Shown in pieces: positions 52,917 through 62,383 of a DNA stretch of 64,000 nt. The translations under genes were made by a program, and so were the position numbers. The first letter of the stretch is position 1; the number at the start of each line of letters is the position of its first letter. The stretch is from Arthrobacter sp. ERGS1:01. GTDB lineage: Bacteria; Actinomycetota; Actinomycetes; Actinomycetales; Micrococcaceae. The notes under the pieces are model-generated. The model had not been told where the DNA came from. It worked only from the letters and a program-made list of their open reading frames with translations, and made no database searches. The stretch spans positions 2,046,001 through 2,110,000 of the forward strand of contig NZ_CP012479.1 in NCBI RefSeq assembly GCF_001281315.1, given 5' to 3'.

Positions 52917-53830
52917 AGTTCACGCACAACCAGGACTCCGCACTTGAATCCGATTGGTTGAGAAGCACCGCACTTGCCGCCATGCCAGCCCTGGACATCG
53001 GTTGGGGATCCCTTGCGCGTCTGGTGGTCGTGGCTGCACATCCTGACGACGAGACGCTGAGCGCAGCCGGGCTGCTCAAACGGGCAACGGACCACAGCGT
53101 CGCCACGGACGTATTGGTGGCCACGCTGGGCGAACGATCGCACCCCGGCTCTCCAACGCACTCCTCCGCAGACCTCGCCAAACTGCGATCCGACGAGTTG
53201 CAAAAAGCCCTGGCAATTGTGGCTCCCGGGGCTCATCACCGGGTTTTGGGCATCCCCGATGGAGACGTCGCCGCTCATGCCTTGGAACTGGAAGCGGAAA
53301 TTGCGGCAACGGCCGGGGGTCCCGGCACCACCTTGATCGTGGCACCTTGGTCAAATGACGGCCACACGGACCACGATGGCGCCGGTGTCGCGGCCGCACG
53401 AGCCGCCCAAGCAACAGGCAGCCTGTTCCTGGAGTACCCCATATGGATATGGCATTGGGCCTTGCCTATCACTGCCGACGGCGACCGTACCAATGATCAA
53501 GTTCCGTGGCCTGCGCTACGCCGGCTGGAGCTCAAAGACGGCGAGCGGTCCGCGATGCGTGGCAAAGAACAACAAGGGCGAAGGCGCCAGTTCAGCCGCC
53601 GCCTACTTTTTGGCGGCCGATGTACCGCTCTTGTGGCTCGGTGGCTCGTCGTGCCGGAGGTTGCCGCCGTCGTTCTCCAGATGTGCGCGCATGAACCACT
53701 GAAAGAGTTCAAGCTTCGCTGTCTGGCCGATCAGCATGTCCTCGGTGACGGGGTCGAGATCCCCTGTGGCGGCAATGGCGTCCCGGTGGCTGGCGACGAT
53801 GCCGTCGTAAACGATGTCCAGCGCGGATAA
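52910..53830 (+). pseudogene. PIG-L family deacetylase, C-terminally truncated
   Basis: Starts at ATG 52910 with CAGGAG upstream. The zinc motif AHPDDET (about 43-49) and the second site WSNDGHTDHDG are intact, as in LmbE/PIG-L enzymes that remove N-acetyl groups from sugars. After about residue 215 (LRRLELKDGERSAMRG) the protein leaves the family and runs antisense into dps. The usual downstream methyltransferase/glycosyltransferase genes are missing, so a deletion joined this gene to dps. Residual activity is possible. Confidence 0.7.
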
Positions 53831-54166
53831 GTGCTCGGTGGTCGAAGCCCGGCCTACGGAGTAGTCGTCCCAGGACCTCTCCTTAACCATGGCACCGGGA
53901 AGCCCGTTCGGGGACACCCCCAGGGTGGCGATGCGCTCGGCGGTTTCATCAATCATGGCCCGGACGAGTTCAATTTGGGGATCGAGCATTTCGTGGACAC
54001 CGATAAAGTCCTTGCCCACTACATTCCAGTGTGCATGCTTGAGTGTAAGTTGTAGGTCATTCAGGGCGTACAACCTACCCTGCAGGATCTTTGCCACGTG
54101 ATGTCCATCCTTCAGGGACAGACCCGGGACAGTAAATTTGGCGGTGGAAGTCTTCTTGGAAACCAT
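53603..54166 (-). CDS. dps: Dps family ferritin-like protein
   Basis: A 187-residue Dps. The ferroxidase helix motif HAHWNVVGKDFIGVHEMLD and the paired MIDETAERIATLGVSPNG are intact; the C-terminus is Lys/Ser-rich and might bind DNA. It stores iron and protects DNA against peroxide and starvation. ATG 54166 has GAGGAG six bases upstream. A short GCCGCC/GGCGGC hairpin lies at its 3' end. Confidence 0.92.
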   Translation of the reverse strand: MVSKKTSTAKFTVPGLSLKDGHHVAKILQGRLYALNDLQLTLKHAHWNVVGKDFIGVHEMLDPQIELVRAMIDETAERIATLGVSPNGLPGAMVKERSWDDYSVGRASTTEHLSALDIVYDGIVASHRDAIAATGDLDPVTEDMLIGQTAKLELFQWFMRAHLENDGGNLRHDEPPSHKSGTSAAKK

Positions 54167-54409
54167 TGGAACTCCTCTCAAAGCGGCCAATTTCAATTGA
54201 CCGTCCTACTTTCCACCGTAACGAGTGCACCACCGCATTGCCACCGCACTGCGGGGCGGAATTCGGCCACAGGCCGTGCGGTTGCTGGGATCCAACCAAT
54301 TTAATTGCCTCTCCATGGCTGTCGTGGGGCATTGCCTAAGCAACACGATTCCCAAAGCTGCACCATGACGTACTTGTGCTTGGCCCGCGCACCACGGGGC
54401 CGTCCGACG

Positions 54410-54736
54410 TCACGGGGCCCCGTAGTAGGCCACCAGTTCCCGGGCTTCGTCTCCAGTGAGCACGCCGTCCCGGTTCTGCCGCGGAGCCGCTTCGATCTTC
54501 TCCCTTGAAAAAGTCACATATAGAGCCAGACCGTCGATCCAGGCACTATCCAGCGGGATAAAAGTCTCAGACGTCGAGAACAACCCGGGGGCCAGCGTTA
54601 CCCATGCCGCCTCGTGGGTACCGTCGGGCACGTAAAACCTTCCCAGTGTGCCGATCTGTTCACCTGAGCGGTCGTGGACGGTGCCACCGTTCTGGATCAG
54701 GGGATTGAGGTCATCCTGATGGATCAAGTTGTTCAT
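54410..54736 (-). CDS. PRC-barrel domain protein
   Basis: A 108-residue protein with the PRC-barrel pattern (GGTVHDRSGEQIGTLGRFYV, then AAWVTLAPGLFSTSETFIPL and a DGLALYVTFSREKI strand-helix), plus a short tail TGDEARELVAYYG. Found beside stress genes in many actinobacteria; may bind partners at the membrane. Confidence 0.8.
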   Translation of the reverse strand: MNNLIHQDDLNPLIQNGGTVHDRSGEQIGTLGRFYVPDGTHEAAWVTLAPGLFSTSETFIPLDSAWIDGLALYVTFSREKIEAAPRQNRDGVLTGDEARELVAYYGAP

Positions 54737-54767
54737 GGCCGTTTCCTTTCGCTGGAGAGTTTCCGGG

Positions 54768-55346
54768 CTACAGGGGCAGATGCATGCCCGAGGCCAGGTT
54801 GAGTACGGTCGCGAATGTCAGGTACATCAGCCATAGGCCCGTGACAATGTGAAAAAGGCCCAGGGCGCGCTCTCCGGCTTTTACACCGATGCTGTGCACA
54901 AAGTCGCTGACATACACGGCAGTCAATCCGCAAAATAGTAGGGCAACGGGCCAGTCTCCGGCTTTGAAGAACACCACGAGGCCCAGAACTGAGATCAGGG
55001 TGAAGGCCACGGACATTCCCGCATTGGGGCGGGGATCGCTGCCTTGCCAACGGTTGAAGCCCAAGGCGAACCAGTGGATTCCATACGCGGAGAAGGCGAG
55101 GGCGGCCATGTAGAGGGGCGGGTCCTTGAATACCTGGAACCAGGTCAGGCCGACAAAGAGGTAGATGCCGGTGAGGAGTTGGCAAAAGCCGGGCATCCAA
55201 ATGCCCCAGATTCCGGTGGATTTGTCCACGGCCACGTCGCGTTTGGGCCAATGGAAGATTTCCTGGGGTCCGTAGATCAGGTAGCCGGTGCCGAGTCCAA
55301 AGAACCCGAGCGCCAGGGGGACGAATGTGGATGTTTCAAATGACAT
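54768..55346 (-). CDS. GPR1/FUN34/YaaH-like transporter
   Basis: A 192-residue protein with six helices (FVPLALGFFGLGTGYLIYGP first, VALLFCGLTAVYVSDFVHSI fifth). Layout and Gly/Phe pattern fit the acetate/succinate uptake family, but the usual NPAPLGL start is replaced by STFVPLALG, so the call is tentative; an urea/amide channel-like fold is an alternative. It lies 27 bases behind the FdhF gene in the same direction. Confidence 0.6.
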   Translation of the reverse strand: MSFETSTFVPLALGFFGLGTGYLIYGPQEIFHWPKRDVAVDKSTGIWGIWMPGFCQLLTGIYLFVGLTWFQVFKDPPLYMAALAFSAYGIHWFALGFNRWQGSDPRPNAGMSVAFTLISVLGLVVFFKAGDWPVALLFCGLTAVYVSDFVHSIGVKAGERALGLFHIVTGLWLMYLTFATVLNLASGMHLPL

Positions 55347-55373
55347 CTCTGAAACCTTTGGCGAGTATGCGAA

Positions 55374-57725
55374 TCAATGGTGACCAGTCGCAAAGGACGG
55401 GGCGGCGACCTTTTCAAGCCGAACGACGACTGATTTGGAAATGGGCGTATTGCTCACTTCGGCCACATCGTCCAGTGCGACGAGGACATTTGCCTCGGGA
55501 AAATAGGCTGCGACACAGCCGCGGGCCGTCGGGTAGCTGATGATGCGCTGTTGGGTCATGACCCGGTCTACGCCGTCGGCCGCCTCGCCATGAACATCCA
55601 CATAGTCGCCGTCAGCCAAACCCAATTCCGCGAGGTCCTCGGGGTTGACCAGGAGCACGTGCCTGCCCTTCTTCACCCCGCGGTACCGATCGTTGAGACC
55701 GTACATGGTGGTGTTGAATTGGTCGTGTGAGCGGATGGTTTGGAGCAGCAGGCGGCCCTCCCGAACCTCGATGGTCTCCAGCTCATTGACGGTGATCATG
55801 GCCTTTCCGGTAGCGGTGGGGAAGGTTCGGGTGTCGCGGGGAGGATGCGGGAGCACGAAACCGTCAGGCTGGCGGACCTTGGCGTTATAGTCTTCGCAGC
55901 CGTCGCAAACATGGGAGATGTGTTCGCGCAGGGTGTCGTAACTGGCCTCGAAGCCGGCCCAGTTCACCGGGTGGTCCGAGCCGAGGACGGCGCGGGCAAG
56001 CCGGGAGACGATGGCGACCTCGGAGAGGACCGCCGTCGAAATGGGTTCGATCCGCCCGGCGGACCCGTGCACGGCACAGACGGTGTCTTCCACCGTGACG
56101 AATTGCGGTCCGCCGGCCTGCAGGTCGATCTCGCTACGGCCAAGCGTCGGCAGGATCAGTGCCTGATCTCCAACAAACGCATGGGAGCGGTTGAGTTTCG
56201 TGGAGACCTGCACGGACAGGATGGTTTTCAGCATGGCCGCCTGCGCGACGTCGGTATCCGAAACTGCCGAAACGAGATTGCCACCCATGGCGAAGAGGAT
56301 CTTGACCTTGCCGTCACGCATGGCGCGGATACTGTCGACGACGTCCAGGCCCGGCTCCCGTGGTGGATTGAAACCAAACTCACTTTGCAGTGCGTCCAGA
56401 AACTCTGGCGGCATCTGCTCCCAGATGCCCATGGTGCGATCGCCCTGGACGTTGCTGTGGCCTCGGATGGGCGACGGTCCGGCCCCGGGCTTGCCGATGT
56501 TGCCTCGCAGCAACATCAGATTAACAATCTCCTTGATCGTGGGGACCGCCTTCTTGTGCTGGGTCAGGCCCATCGCCCACGTGATAATAACCTTCTCCGC
56601 CTTCAAGTAGCGGTTCGCCAGCTCGTCAATTTCCTTGGTTTCCAAGCCGGTGGCAGCCAGTACATCAGCCTCGTCAAGGTCCTCCAGATACGTGCGGAAT
56701 TCTTCCAGTCCATCGCAATGCTTGGCGAGGAATGCGTGGTCAAGGACCGTCCCCGGGGCGGCCTTTTCGGCGTCGAGGACGCGCTTGGAGACCGCCTGCA
56801 TCAGGGCCATGTCCCCGGCAAGGCGGATCTGCAGGTATTGGTCCGCGAGATCGGTGCCCTTTCCAATTAAGCCACGGGGCCGCTGCGGGTTCCGGAAATT
56901 GATCAGCCCGGCCTCCAGGAGCGGATTGACCGCGACGATGCTCGTGCCGCCGCGTTTGGCTTCCTCCAGTGCAGTCAGCATCCGCGGATGGCAGGTACCG
57001 GGGTTCTGGCCCATAATGATGATCAGGTTCGCCTTGGCGAAGTCCGTGTAGGAAATCGCGGACTTGCCAACGCCGATGACCTCTCCCATGGCGGCACCGG
57101 TGGATTCATGGCACATGTTCGAACAATCCGGCAGGTTGTTGGTGCCGAAAGCCCTGGCAAACAGCTGGTATTCGAAGGCCGCCTCGTTGCTGGTGCGCCC
57201 GCTCGTGTAGAACGTTGCCTCGTCGGGTGAATCAAGGGCTTTCAACTCCCTGGCGATGACGGCGAAGGCATCGTCCCAGCCGATCGGCCGGTAGTGGTCC
57301 TCCCCCGAGGCTTTGTACATCGGCTCGACTAAACGGCCTTGCTGGCCAAGCCAGTATTCGCTACGGTCGCGCAGCGATGAGACCGTGTGGTCCGTCCAGA
57401 ACGACGCCGGGACTTTCAGCAGGTCTGCCTCCCAGCTGATAGCTTTTGCCCCGTTTTCACAAAATTCCGCCACCTTGCGATGTGGCGGGTCCGGCCACGC
57501 ACAGCTCATGCAGTCAATGCCGCGGTTCTGATTGAGGGCCGTTAGCGTCTTGAACGACCGATCCACCCCCATCTCGGTCAACGCAAGCGGCAGGGATTCG
57601 TATAGGCTGGGCCAGCCGGCCGCCCACCGCTTCGGCTCGCTCACCTGCAATTCGGCATCGGTCGGGTCTGCTACTGGTGGTTTGCTGCCTTTCATGCCAG
57701 GCACCTTCTTCACTGGAGGCTCCAC
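55374..57725 (-). CDS. FdhF/YdeP-family molybdopterin oxidoreductase
   Basis: A 783-residue enzyme of the bis-MGD family, formate-dehydrogenase-like, of the YdeP group. Visible parts: NRGIDCMSCAWPDPPHRK, which has only two Cys where a 4Fe-4S cluster would need four; GRTSNEAAFEYQLFARAFG; SNMCHESTGAAMGEVIGVGK with the Cys that may bind Mo; and the C-terminal beta domain GLADGDYVDVHGEA. YdeP-type enzymes are linked to acid resistance or oxidation of small molecules. GTG 57725 is the likely start. Two adjacent palindromes lie 117-155 bases upstream. Confidence 0.88.
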   Translation of the reverse strand: MEPPVKKVPGMKGSKPPVADPTDAELQVSEPKRWAAGWPSLYESLPLALTEMGVDRSFKTLTALNQNRGIDCMSCAWPDPPHRKVAEFCENGAKAISWEADLLKVPASFWTDHTVSSLRDRSEYWLGQQGRLVEPMYKASGEDHYRPIGWDDAFAVIARELKALDSPDEATFYTSGRTSNEAAFEYQLFARAFGTNNLPDCSNMCHESTGAAMGEVIGVGKSAISYTDFAKANLIIIMGQNPGTCHPRMLTALEEAKRGGTSIVAVNPLLEAGLINFRNPQRPRGLIGKGTDLADQYLQIRLAGDMALMQAVSKRVLDAEKAAPGTVLDHAFLAKHCDGLEEFRTYLEDLDEADVLAATGLETKEIDELANRYLKAEKVIITWAMGLTQHKKAVPTIKEIVNLMLLRGNIGKPGAGPSPIRGHSNVQGDRTMGIWEQMPPEFLDALQSEFGFNPPREPGLDVVDSIRAMRDGKVKILFAMGGNLVSAVSDTDVAQAAMLKTILSVQVSTKLNRSHAFVGDQALILPTLGRSEIDLQAGGPQFVTVEDTVCAVHGSAGRIEPISTAVLSEVAIVSRLARAVLGSDHPVNWAGFEASYDTLREHISHVCDGCEDYNAKVRQPDGFVLPHPPRDTRTFPTATGKAMITVNELETIEVREGRLLLQTIRSHDQFNTTMYGLNDRYRGVKKGRHVLLVNPEDLAELGLADGDYVDVHGEAADGVDRVMTQQRIISYPTARGCVAAYFPEANVLVALDDVAEVSNTPISKSVVVRLEKVAAPSFATGHH

Positions 57726-57841
57726 GCACAGGTGCCTTGGCGGTTGCGCGGCAGACCTTGGTGCGAAAGTTGTGCTTAGTTTCGGTATAGCAGCCCCCCT
57801 TGGATGGCCGCAATGGTTGCCGGGAATTCAACCAAAAAGAT

Positions 57842-57880
57842 TTGCGATTCGCAACTATCACAAAGTCGCAATCTTTGCGA
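57842..57880. promoter_or_regulatory. Tandem palindromic operator upstream of the FdhF gene
   Basis: TTGCG-ATT-CGCAA (57842-57854) and TCGCAA-TCT-TTGCGA (57866-57880) are two closely spaced palindromes, centres 25 bp apart, upstream of the oxidoreductase start. They share the half-site TTGCG and would suit a dimeric regulator. Confidence 0.6.
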
Positions 57881-58038
57881 AATAGTCCCTACCCTGTTAT
57901 TTTCGCTCGGTCAGGACAGCTCGAAACACCTCCGCAATGGGTCGGTTGGCTCAAGCCAGAGCCAAGCCATCTGAGCCAACGGCTCAGCCGGGTCAAGACG
58001 GCAATCCTTTCATCGCCCGGCGGCCTCAAGGCTTACGG

Positions 58039-58263
58039 CTACTCAGCATCGTCAGTGGCCCACATGACGTGAACCCACCGCTTTCCATCGCTGTCCCAGG
58101 ACTCGGTGTGACCCAAGAGCGCTATGGCTTCAAAAGACATGTCGATTCCATGCGCGCCCAAAATCTCGTGCAGTTCTATCGTGGCCTCCCGAATGGCGCT
58201 GATTACTGCGGCATCTGAGATGACCGGCCGTGAGGCCGTATACAGTTCACTCATGGACGCCAT
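58039..58263 (-). CDS. Hypothetical protein, start uncertain
   Basis: From ATG 58263 a 74-residue protein (SRPVISDAAVISAIREATIE, LHEILGAHGIDMSFEAIALL, ESWDSDGKRWVHVMWATDD). The frame is open to 58683 and the upstream part (RRICADLAATAEWLGILGL) also looks coding, so a longer protein of up to 214 residues is possible. No family is recognised and no good ribosome site is present. Confidence 0.45.
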   Translation of the reverse strand: MASMSELYTASRPVISDAAVISAIREATIELHEILGAHGIDMSFEAIALLGHTESWDSDGKRWVHVMWATDDAE

Positions 58264-58722
58264 TGTGCTCGCCCAACCCGCAAAAGGAAACAATGCCGCC
58301 CGGGTGAGACCCAAAATGCCCAACCATTCGGCGGTTGCTGCAAGGTCCGCGCATATTCGTCTTTCCATGGACCTCGCCCGCTTGTGAAACAGCACTACCC
58401 ACCCGCGGACGGATTCCCGCGCTGTTAGCTTGGACCGGTCGCGGTAGTTGAATCCCGCAATAATTGCGGTCCTGCAAGCTCTAGTCACAGCGCAGCCGGA
58501 GCGATAGTCTAAAAGTGATGAATTAGAGCCCAGCAGGCAGGCCGATCCAACGCAATTCGACGGGCCTGCCATGATGAACTCCAGCAATAAGTCAGTGATG
58601 CCAGCCATCGGGATACCGTGGAGTGCTCGGGGATGGCCAGTGGCCGGACATGGGCTGCGCGCAGGTGTGCAGCCCACTCCCATAGGTGAAAATCCGGAAT
58701 GCCCGCTGGGCGATGATGCCCC

Positions 58723-59394
58723 GTGAATCTGTATATGCGGCTATGGCTTGCGGCCTTTAAGTCAATGGCAGTCATGGGAGCATGTTTGGCAGCCGTTGCC
58801 TATCCGCTTTCATCGACGATGACACTTTTGTGTACCGGAGCCGCCGGGGGTGCCGTGGTTTCGTACTGCACCACCCCTGTAGGACCCGCCAAGACACTCA
58901 CGCGAAGCCCTCACCGCCGGGCGGCCATCCATGCCCTATCCGCTGGCGTCGGGTTCCTCGCTGTCGCTGGATTCGACACCGTTCTCGGCGCGTGGCTTTG
59001 GCCTCTGATACTGGCGTTTTTCCTCACTTCTCCCTTGACCGTGAACTTCATTATCAGCAGGACAGCCCATCTTCCACTGGCGGCCCCCTCCACCCCCGAA
59101 CCGGAATCCACTCCCAGGGTCCCTGTTGAGGCGGCCGTCTTCGCACCGCCCATCAAGGCTTACGACAACCATGACCTCTGCCAGGCCTGGAGCCGCAGCT
59201 ACGGATGGCTGGAGGGCGCGGAATCCCTGGCGCTGCAGGCCTACATCGTGACCCTTCGCCAAGCCTATCTTGACGAACTGGAATTCCGTGATCCTGCGGG
59301 ATTACGGGCTTGGCTCGATTCGGGCCCGCGACCCCGCGGTGGCCCGGAAAGATTCTTGCACCGCGGCACCGGCGGACATCAATTGTCTGCCTGA
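58723..59394 (+). CDS. Membrane protein, 223 residues
   Basis: Four helices in the N-terminal half (ACLLAVAY-like start, VGFLAVAGFDTVLGAWLWPL and ILAFFLTSPLTVNFIIS), a Pro-rich linker and a soluble C-terminal domain with YDNHDLCQAWSRSYGWLEGA and LRQAYLDELEFRDPAGLRAW. No family is named. GTG 58723 or ATG 58735 may be the start. The last 20 codons look like a frameshifted end (GSGPRPRGGPERFL-like). Confidence 0.65.
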   Translation: MNLYMRLWLAAFKSMAVMGACLAAVAYPLSSTMTLLCTGAAGGAVVSYCTTPVGPAKTLTRSPHRRAAIHALSAGVGFLAVAGFDTVLGAWLWPLILAFFLTSPLTVNFIISRTAHLPLAAPSTPEPESTPRVPVEAAVFAPPIKAYDNHDLCQAWSRSYGWLEGAESLALQAYIVTLRQAYLDELEFRDPAGLRAWLDSGPRPRGGPERFLHRGTGGHQLSA

Positions 59395-59495
59395 ATTTGG
59401 TCTGCCTGAAGTCACCGCCCGGGGAGCGGAAGGATGCGGCACCGCCAACAAACCCCGCACCGGGACCGGCTGGCCGTGAGGACGGCGCATCGGCG

Positions 59496-60422
59496 TCATG
59501 GCCAGAATTTCCTTACCAGCAGTGCCCCCGCATCAATTGTCAGGATCACATGTGACACATCGCCGAGGGGGTCTCCGTCCAACTGGAGGGCTTGTGGTTT
59601 GGCTAGGGATATTTCGGCCTTCTTGCCGCGGAAGTACTGGATGGAAGGGTCCTTGCTTCGTCCGCGGCTCAGCAGCCCGGCAAGCACACCCATCCAGCCA
59701 AACGTCCCACTGGGGGCGAGGGTCATTAGGTCAAAGCTGCCGTCGTCGAACCGTGCACCCGGGAAGATTTCAACCCCTCCTTGGAGTTTCCCGCAGTTGC
59801 CGCTCATGATGCCTCGCAACCGGTGGGCCGACGCCGGTCCGCCATCGATGCTGATCGATGCCTTTACGGGCCGGCCAGGCAGCTTGCGAATCCCGGCCTC
59901 GATGTACGCCAGCCACCCAAGCGACTCCTTGAGATTGACATTGGTATCCGCCATGACCGCTGCATCGAATCCCAGACCGGCCATCACAACGAACAGCTGC
60001 TGCGCCTTGTCCTGATCCAGGATCGCCCCGATCACGTCGATGGGATGATCGCTTCCCCTGAGCGCCTCTCGGGCAGCGGCCCCCGGGTTGCTGATATTTA
60101 GGCCTAGATTCCTAGCGAGCAGGTTTCCCGTTCCGAGGGGAATGAGGCCCAATGCGGTGCCCGTATTCTGCAAGGCCTGTGCCACGCAACGAACCGTGCC
60201 GTCGCCCCCGGCGGCGATCACCAGATCCACCCCTTCGGACAGGGCGTGTCGTGTTTGGGCCACTCCAGGGCTATCGGCAGTGGTTTCCAGGAACAGCGAC
60301 TCCGCCCATCCCTCCCCGGTACATGCCGTGCTCACTATCTGCCGCACATCGATGGTTTTGCACTTTAGCGGATTGACGATGAGAGCCGCGCGATTGGGCC
60401 GGACGGCCCTTGGTTGTGACAT
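59496..60422 (-). CDS. Diacylglycerol/sphingosine kinase family lipid kinase
   Basis: A 308-residue DAGK-catalytic-domain protein. The nucleotide motif AAGGDGTVRCVAQAL (about 69-83) and GLIPLGTGNLLARNLGL are intact. It phosphorylates diacylglycerol or a related lipid, using ATP. Full-length for the bacterial YegS/BmrU group. It lies 81 bases behind the sugar transporter in the same direction. Confidence 0.88.
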   Translation of the reverse strand: MSQPRAVRPNRAALIVNPLKCKTIDVRQIVSTACTGEGWAESLFLETTADSPGVAQTRHALSEGVDLVIAAGGDGTVRCVAQALQNTGTALGLIPLGTGNLLARNLGLNISNPGAAAREALRGSDHPIDVIGAILDQDKAQQLFVVMAGLGFDAAVMADTNVNLKESLGWLAYIEAGIRKLPGRPVKASISIDGGPASAHRLRGIMSGNCGKLQGGVEIFPGARFDDGSFDLMTLAPSGTFGWMGVLAGLLSRGRSKDPSIQYFRGKKAEISLAKPQALQLDGDPLGDVSHVILTIDAGALLVRKFWP

Positions 60423-60503
60423 CAGTGATTCTCCTGCCGATCGAAGACCTTTAGTGGGGACTCATGCCGAGAGCTGGAAAGACCGGTCCGGGGTGGCATG
60501 TTC

Positions 60504-61958
60504 CTAGCTGTGCCGGAGCAATTTGTTTTTGTCCTCAAGTTCCAAGCCCTTGATCTCGGGAAGCAGGGATTTCACGAACCAGTAGGACAGTGCGGCAAAC
60601 AGGGCGAATCCGGCGTAAACAAATCCGAGTCCCACTGCCTGGCTCAGGATCGGGAAGAGCAGGGTGACCAGGAAGTTGAAGACCCAGTTGAAGGCGGTGG
60701 CTATCCCTAAGGCCAGACCCCGCATCTTGTTTGGGAAGATCTCGCCAAGGACCACCCACATTACCGGGCCCCACGTGGCGGCGAAGAAGATCACGAACAG
60801 GTTGGCTCCGACCAGGGCGACAGCCCCCCATGGCGATGGCAGTGTAATGGAGGTTCCGGAACCGGTGGCTTGGGCGAAGGAGACGGCAGCCGCGACGAGG
60901 CCCACAAACATGCCGACGGACCCGACCAGGAGCAGCTTCTTGCGTCCGACCTTGTCAACGAACAAGATGGCGACGAACGTTAGCACCACATTGATCGTGG
61001 CCGTGATGACGGAAGTGGTGAACGAGTCCTGCTGGCTGAATCCGACAGACTGCCACAACGTGGTGGAGTAGTAGAAGATGGCGTTGATGCCTACAAGCTG
61101 TTGGAATGCCGCCATGCTAATTCCAATCCACAGAACGGGCTGGATGCCGAGGGCGGGACCGCGTAAGTCCCGATAGCTGGAATGGCGTTGATTTTCCAGG
61201 GTTTCCTTGATCTCCTCCACACGCTGAGGCGGATTCGGCGAACCGGTGGTGTGTTGGATGACCCTCAGCGCATCCTGGTCCCGGCCCTTACGAATGAGGA
61301 ACTGTGGTGACTCTGGAATGGTCAGGGACAGTGCCCCGTATATAAGCGCGGGGAGGACCCCAACCAAGAGCATCCACCGCCATGCCGGCAATCCCCACCA
61401 AAGAACATCACCCGCGCCACCGGCGGACCGTTCAAAAGTTGCGTCGGATAGCAAAGCAATGAAAATGCCAAGGGTGATTGCCAGTTGTTGCAGGGAACTC
61501 AGGGCACCGCGCCTGTTGGCCGGCGCAATCTCACCTATGTAGGCCGGGGCGATGACGGAAGCGATTCCGATGGCCAGCCCCCCGATCGTGCGCCACAGCA
61601 TGAGGTCCCACACCGCGAATGCGTAACCGGATCCGATGGAGCTGATCACGAACAATGAGGCGCTGAGTACCATAACCGGCTTTCGGCCCCATACATCGGC
61701 CAGCTGGCCGGCAAACCAGGCCCCGATGGCGCATCCGATCAAGGTGACGGCCACGGTGAATCCAAGGACCGCCGGACTGAGGGCAAAGGTGGCTTGGATG
61801 GAATTTACTGCCCCGTTGATGACCGATGTATCGAACCCAAACAGCAACCCACCTAGGGCTGCAGCAACAGTCACCCCCACTACTTTCCCCTGCTTTGAAG
61901 ACTTTGAGGACGAACTGGCGCTGGGGTGCCCCGGGCGCGCAGATGAAGAAGTAGCCAT
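60504..61958 (-). CDS. Sugar-porter family MFS transporter
   Basis: A 484-residue proton symporter of the XylE/GalP type. Motifs: LFGFDTSVINGAVNSI in TM1, GRKPVMVLSA after TM2, RTIGGLAIGIASVIAPAYIG, PESPQFLIRKGRDQDALRVI, the TM7 sugar signature QQLVGINAIFYYSTTLW, and GEIFPNKMRGLALG after TM10. All sugar-binding residues look standard. The region 160-230 bases upstream shares an element with the other sugar MFS gene at 39.1 kb. Confidence 0.92.
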   Translation of the reverse strand: MATSSSARPGHPSASSSSKSSKQGKVVGVTVAAALGGLLFGFDTSVINGAVNSIQATFALSPAVLGFTVAVTLIGCAIGAWFAGQLADVWGRKPVMVLSASLFVISSIGSGYAFAVWDLMLWRTIGGLAIGIASVIAPAYIGEIAPANRRGALSSLQQLAITLGIFIALLSDATFERSAGGAGDVLWWGLPAWRWMLLVGVLPALIYGALSLTIPESPQFLIRKGRDQDALRVIQHTTGSPNPPQRVEEIKETLENQRHSSYRDLRGPALGIQPVLWIGISMAAFQQLVGINAIFYYSTTLWQSVGFSQQDSFTTSVITATINVVLTFVAILFVDKVGRKKLLLVGSVGMFVGLVAAAVSFAQATGSGTSITLPSPWGAVALVGANLFVIFFAATWGPVMWVVLGEIFPNKMRGLALGIATAFNWVFNFLVTLLFPILSQAVGLGFVYAGFALFAALSYWFVKSLLPEIKGLELEDKNKLLRHS

Positions 61959-62383
61959 TTCCCTACCGGCTTTCTAATCCGATCGTTGGCACTTCAGCAA
62001 GGCTGGGCCGCCGTGGCATGTGGAGCACGGGAGGTGGCATTCCGTTCCGTGAGGTTGCGAAACTTCGTGGGCGGAGCGGCTTCCGATCCCGGCACTCGTG
62101 CCGTCCGGTGGATGCGCCCTTGCTGGCGTGAACATCACCAGACATCTGCTCAACTGGCGTGGACACATCAAACATACTCCGGCACAAAGAAGCCCGCAAT
62201 GATCGCTTTTCAGCGCAAAGTCCATTGCGTCCAGGGGAAATGGCATGGCAATTTTGGCTGGATTTTCGTTGCGGATCAGTGCAGCAATGATGCGGGATTT
62301 TGGTGGTGTTTTGGTCCCTTTGGGTGGTGGGGGCGCTCCGCAAGCTCTTGCGCTATCGCAATCATTGCGCTTACGGTGGAAAT
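61959..62383. other. Intergenic between divergent sugar genes
   Basis: It holds the shared upstream element (62119-62186) and the promoters of the transporter and the GH15 gene. No other gene is supported. Confidence 0.5.
62119..62186 (-). promoter_or_regulatory. Shared upstream element, copy 2
   Basis: Matches 39167-39232: GCTGGCGTGAACA near the left end, ACATCTGCTCA in the middle, CTGGCGTGGACAC, then ACTCCGG. Same orientation relative to its MFS gene. Probably operator or promoter. Confidence 0.6.
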
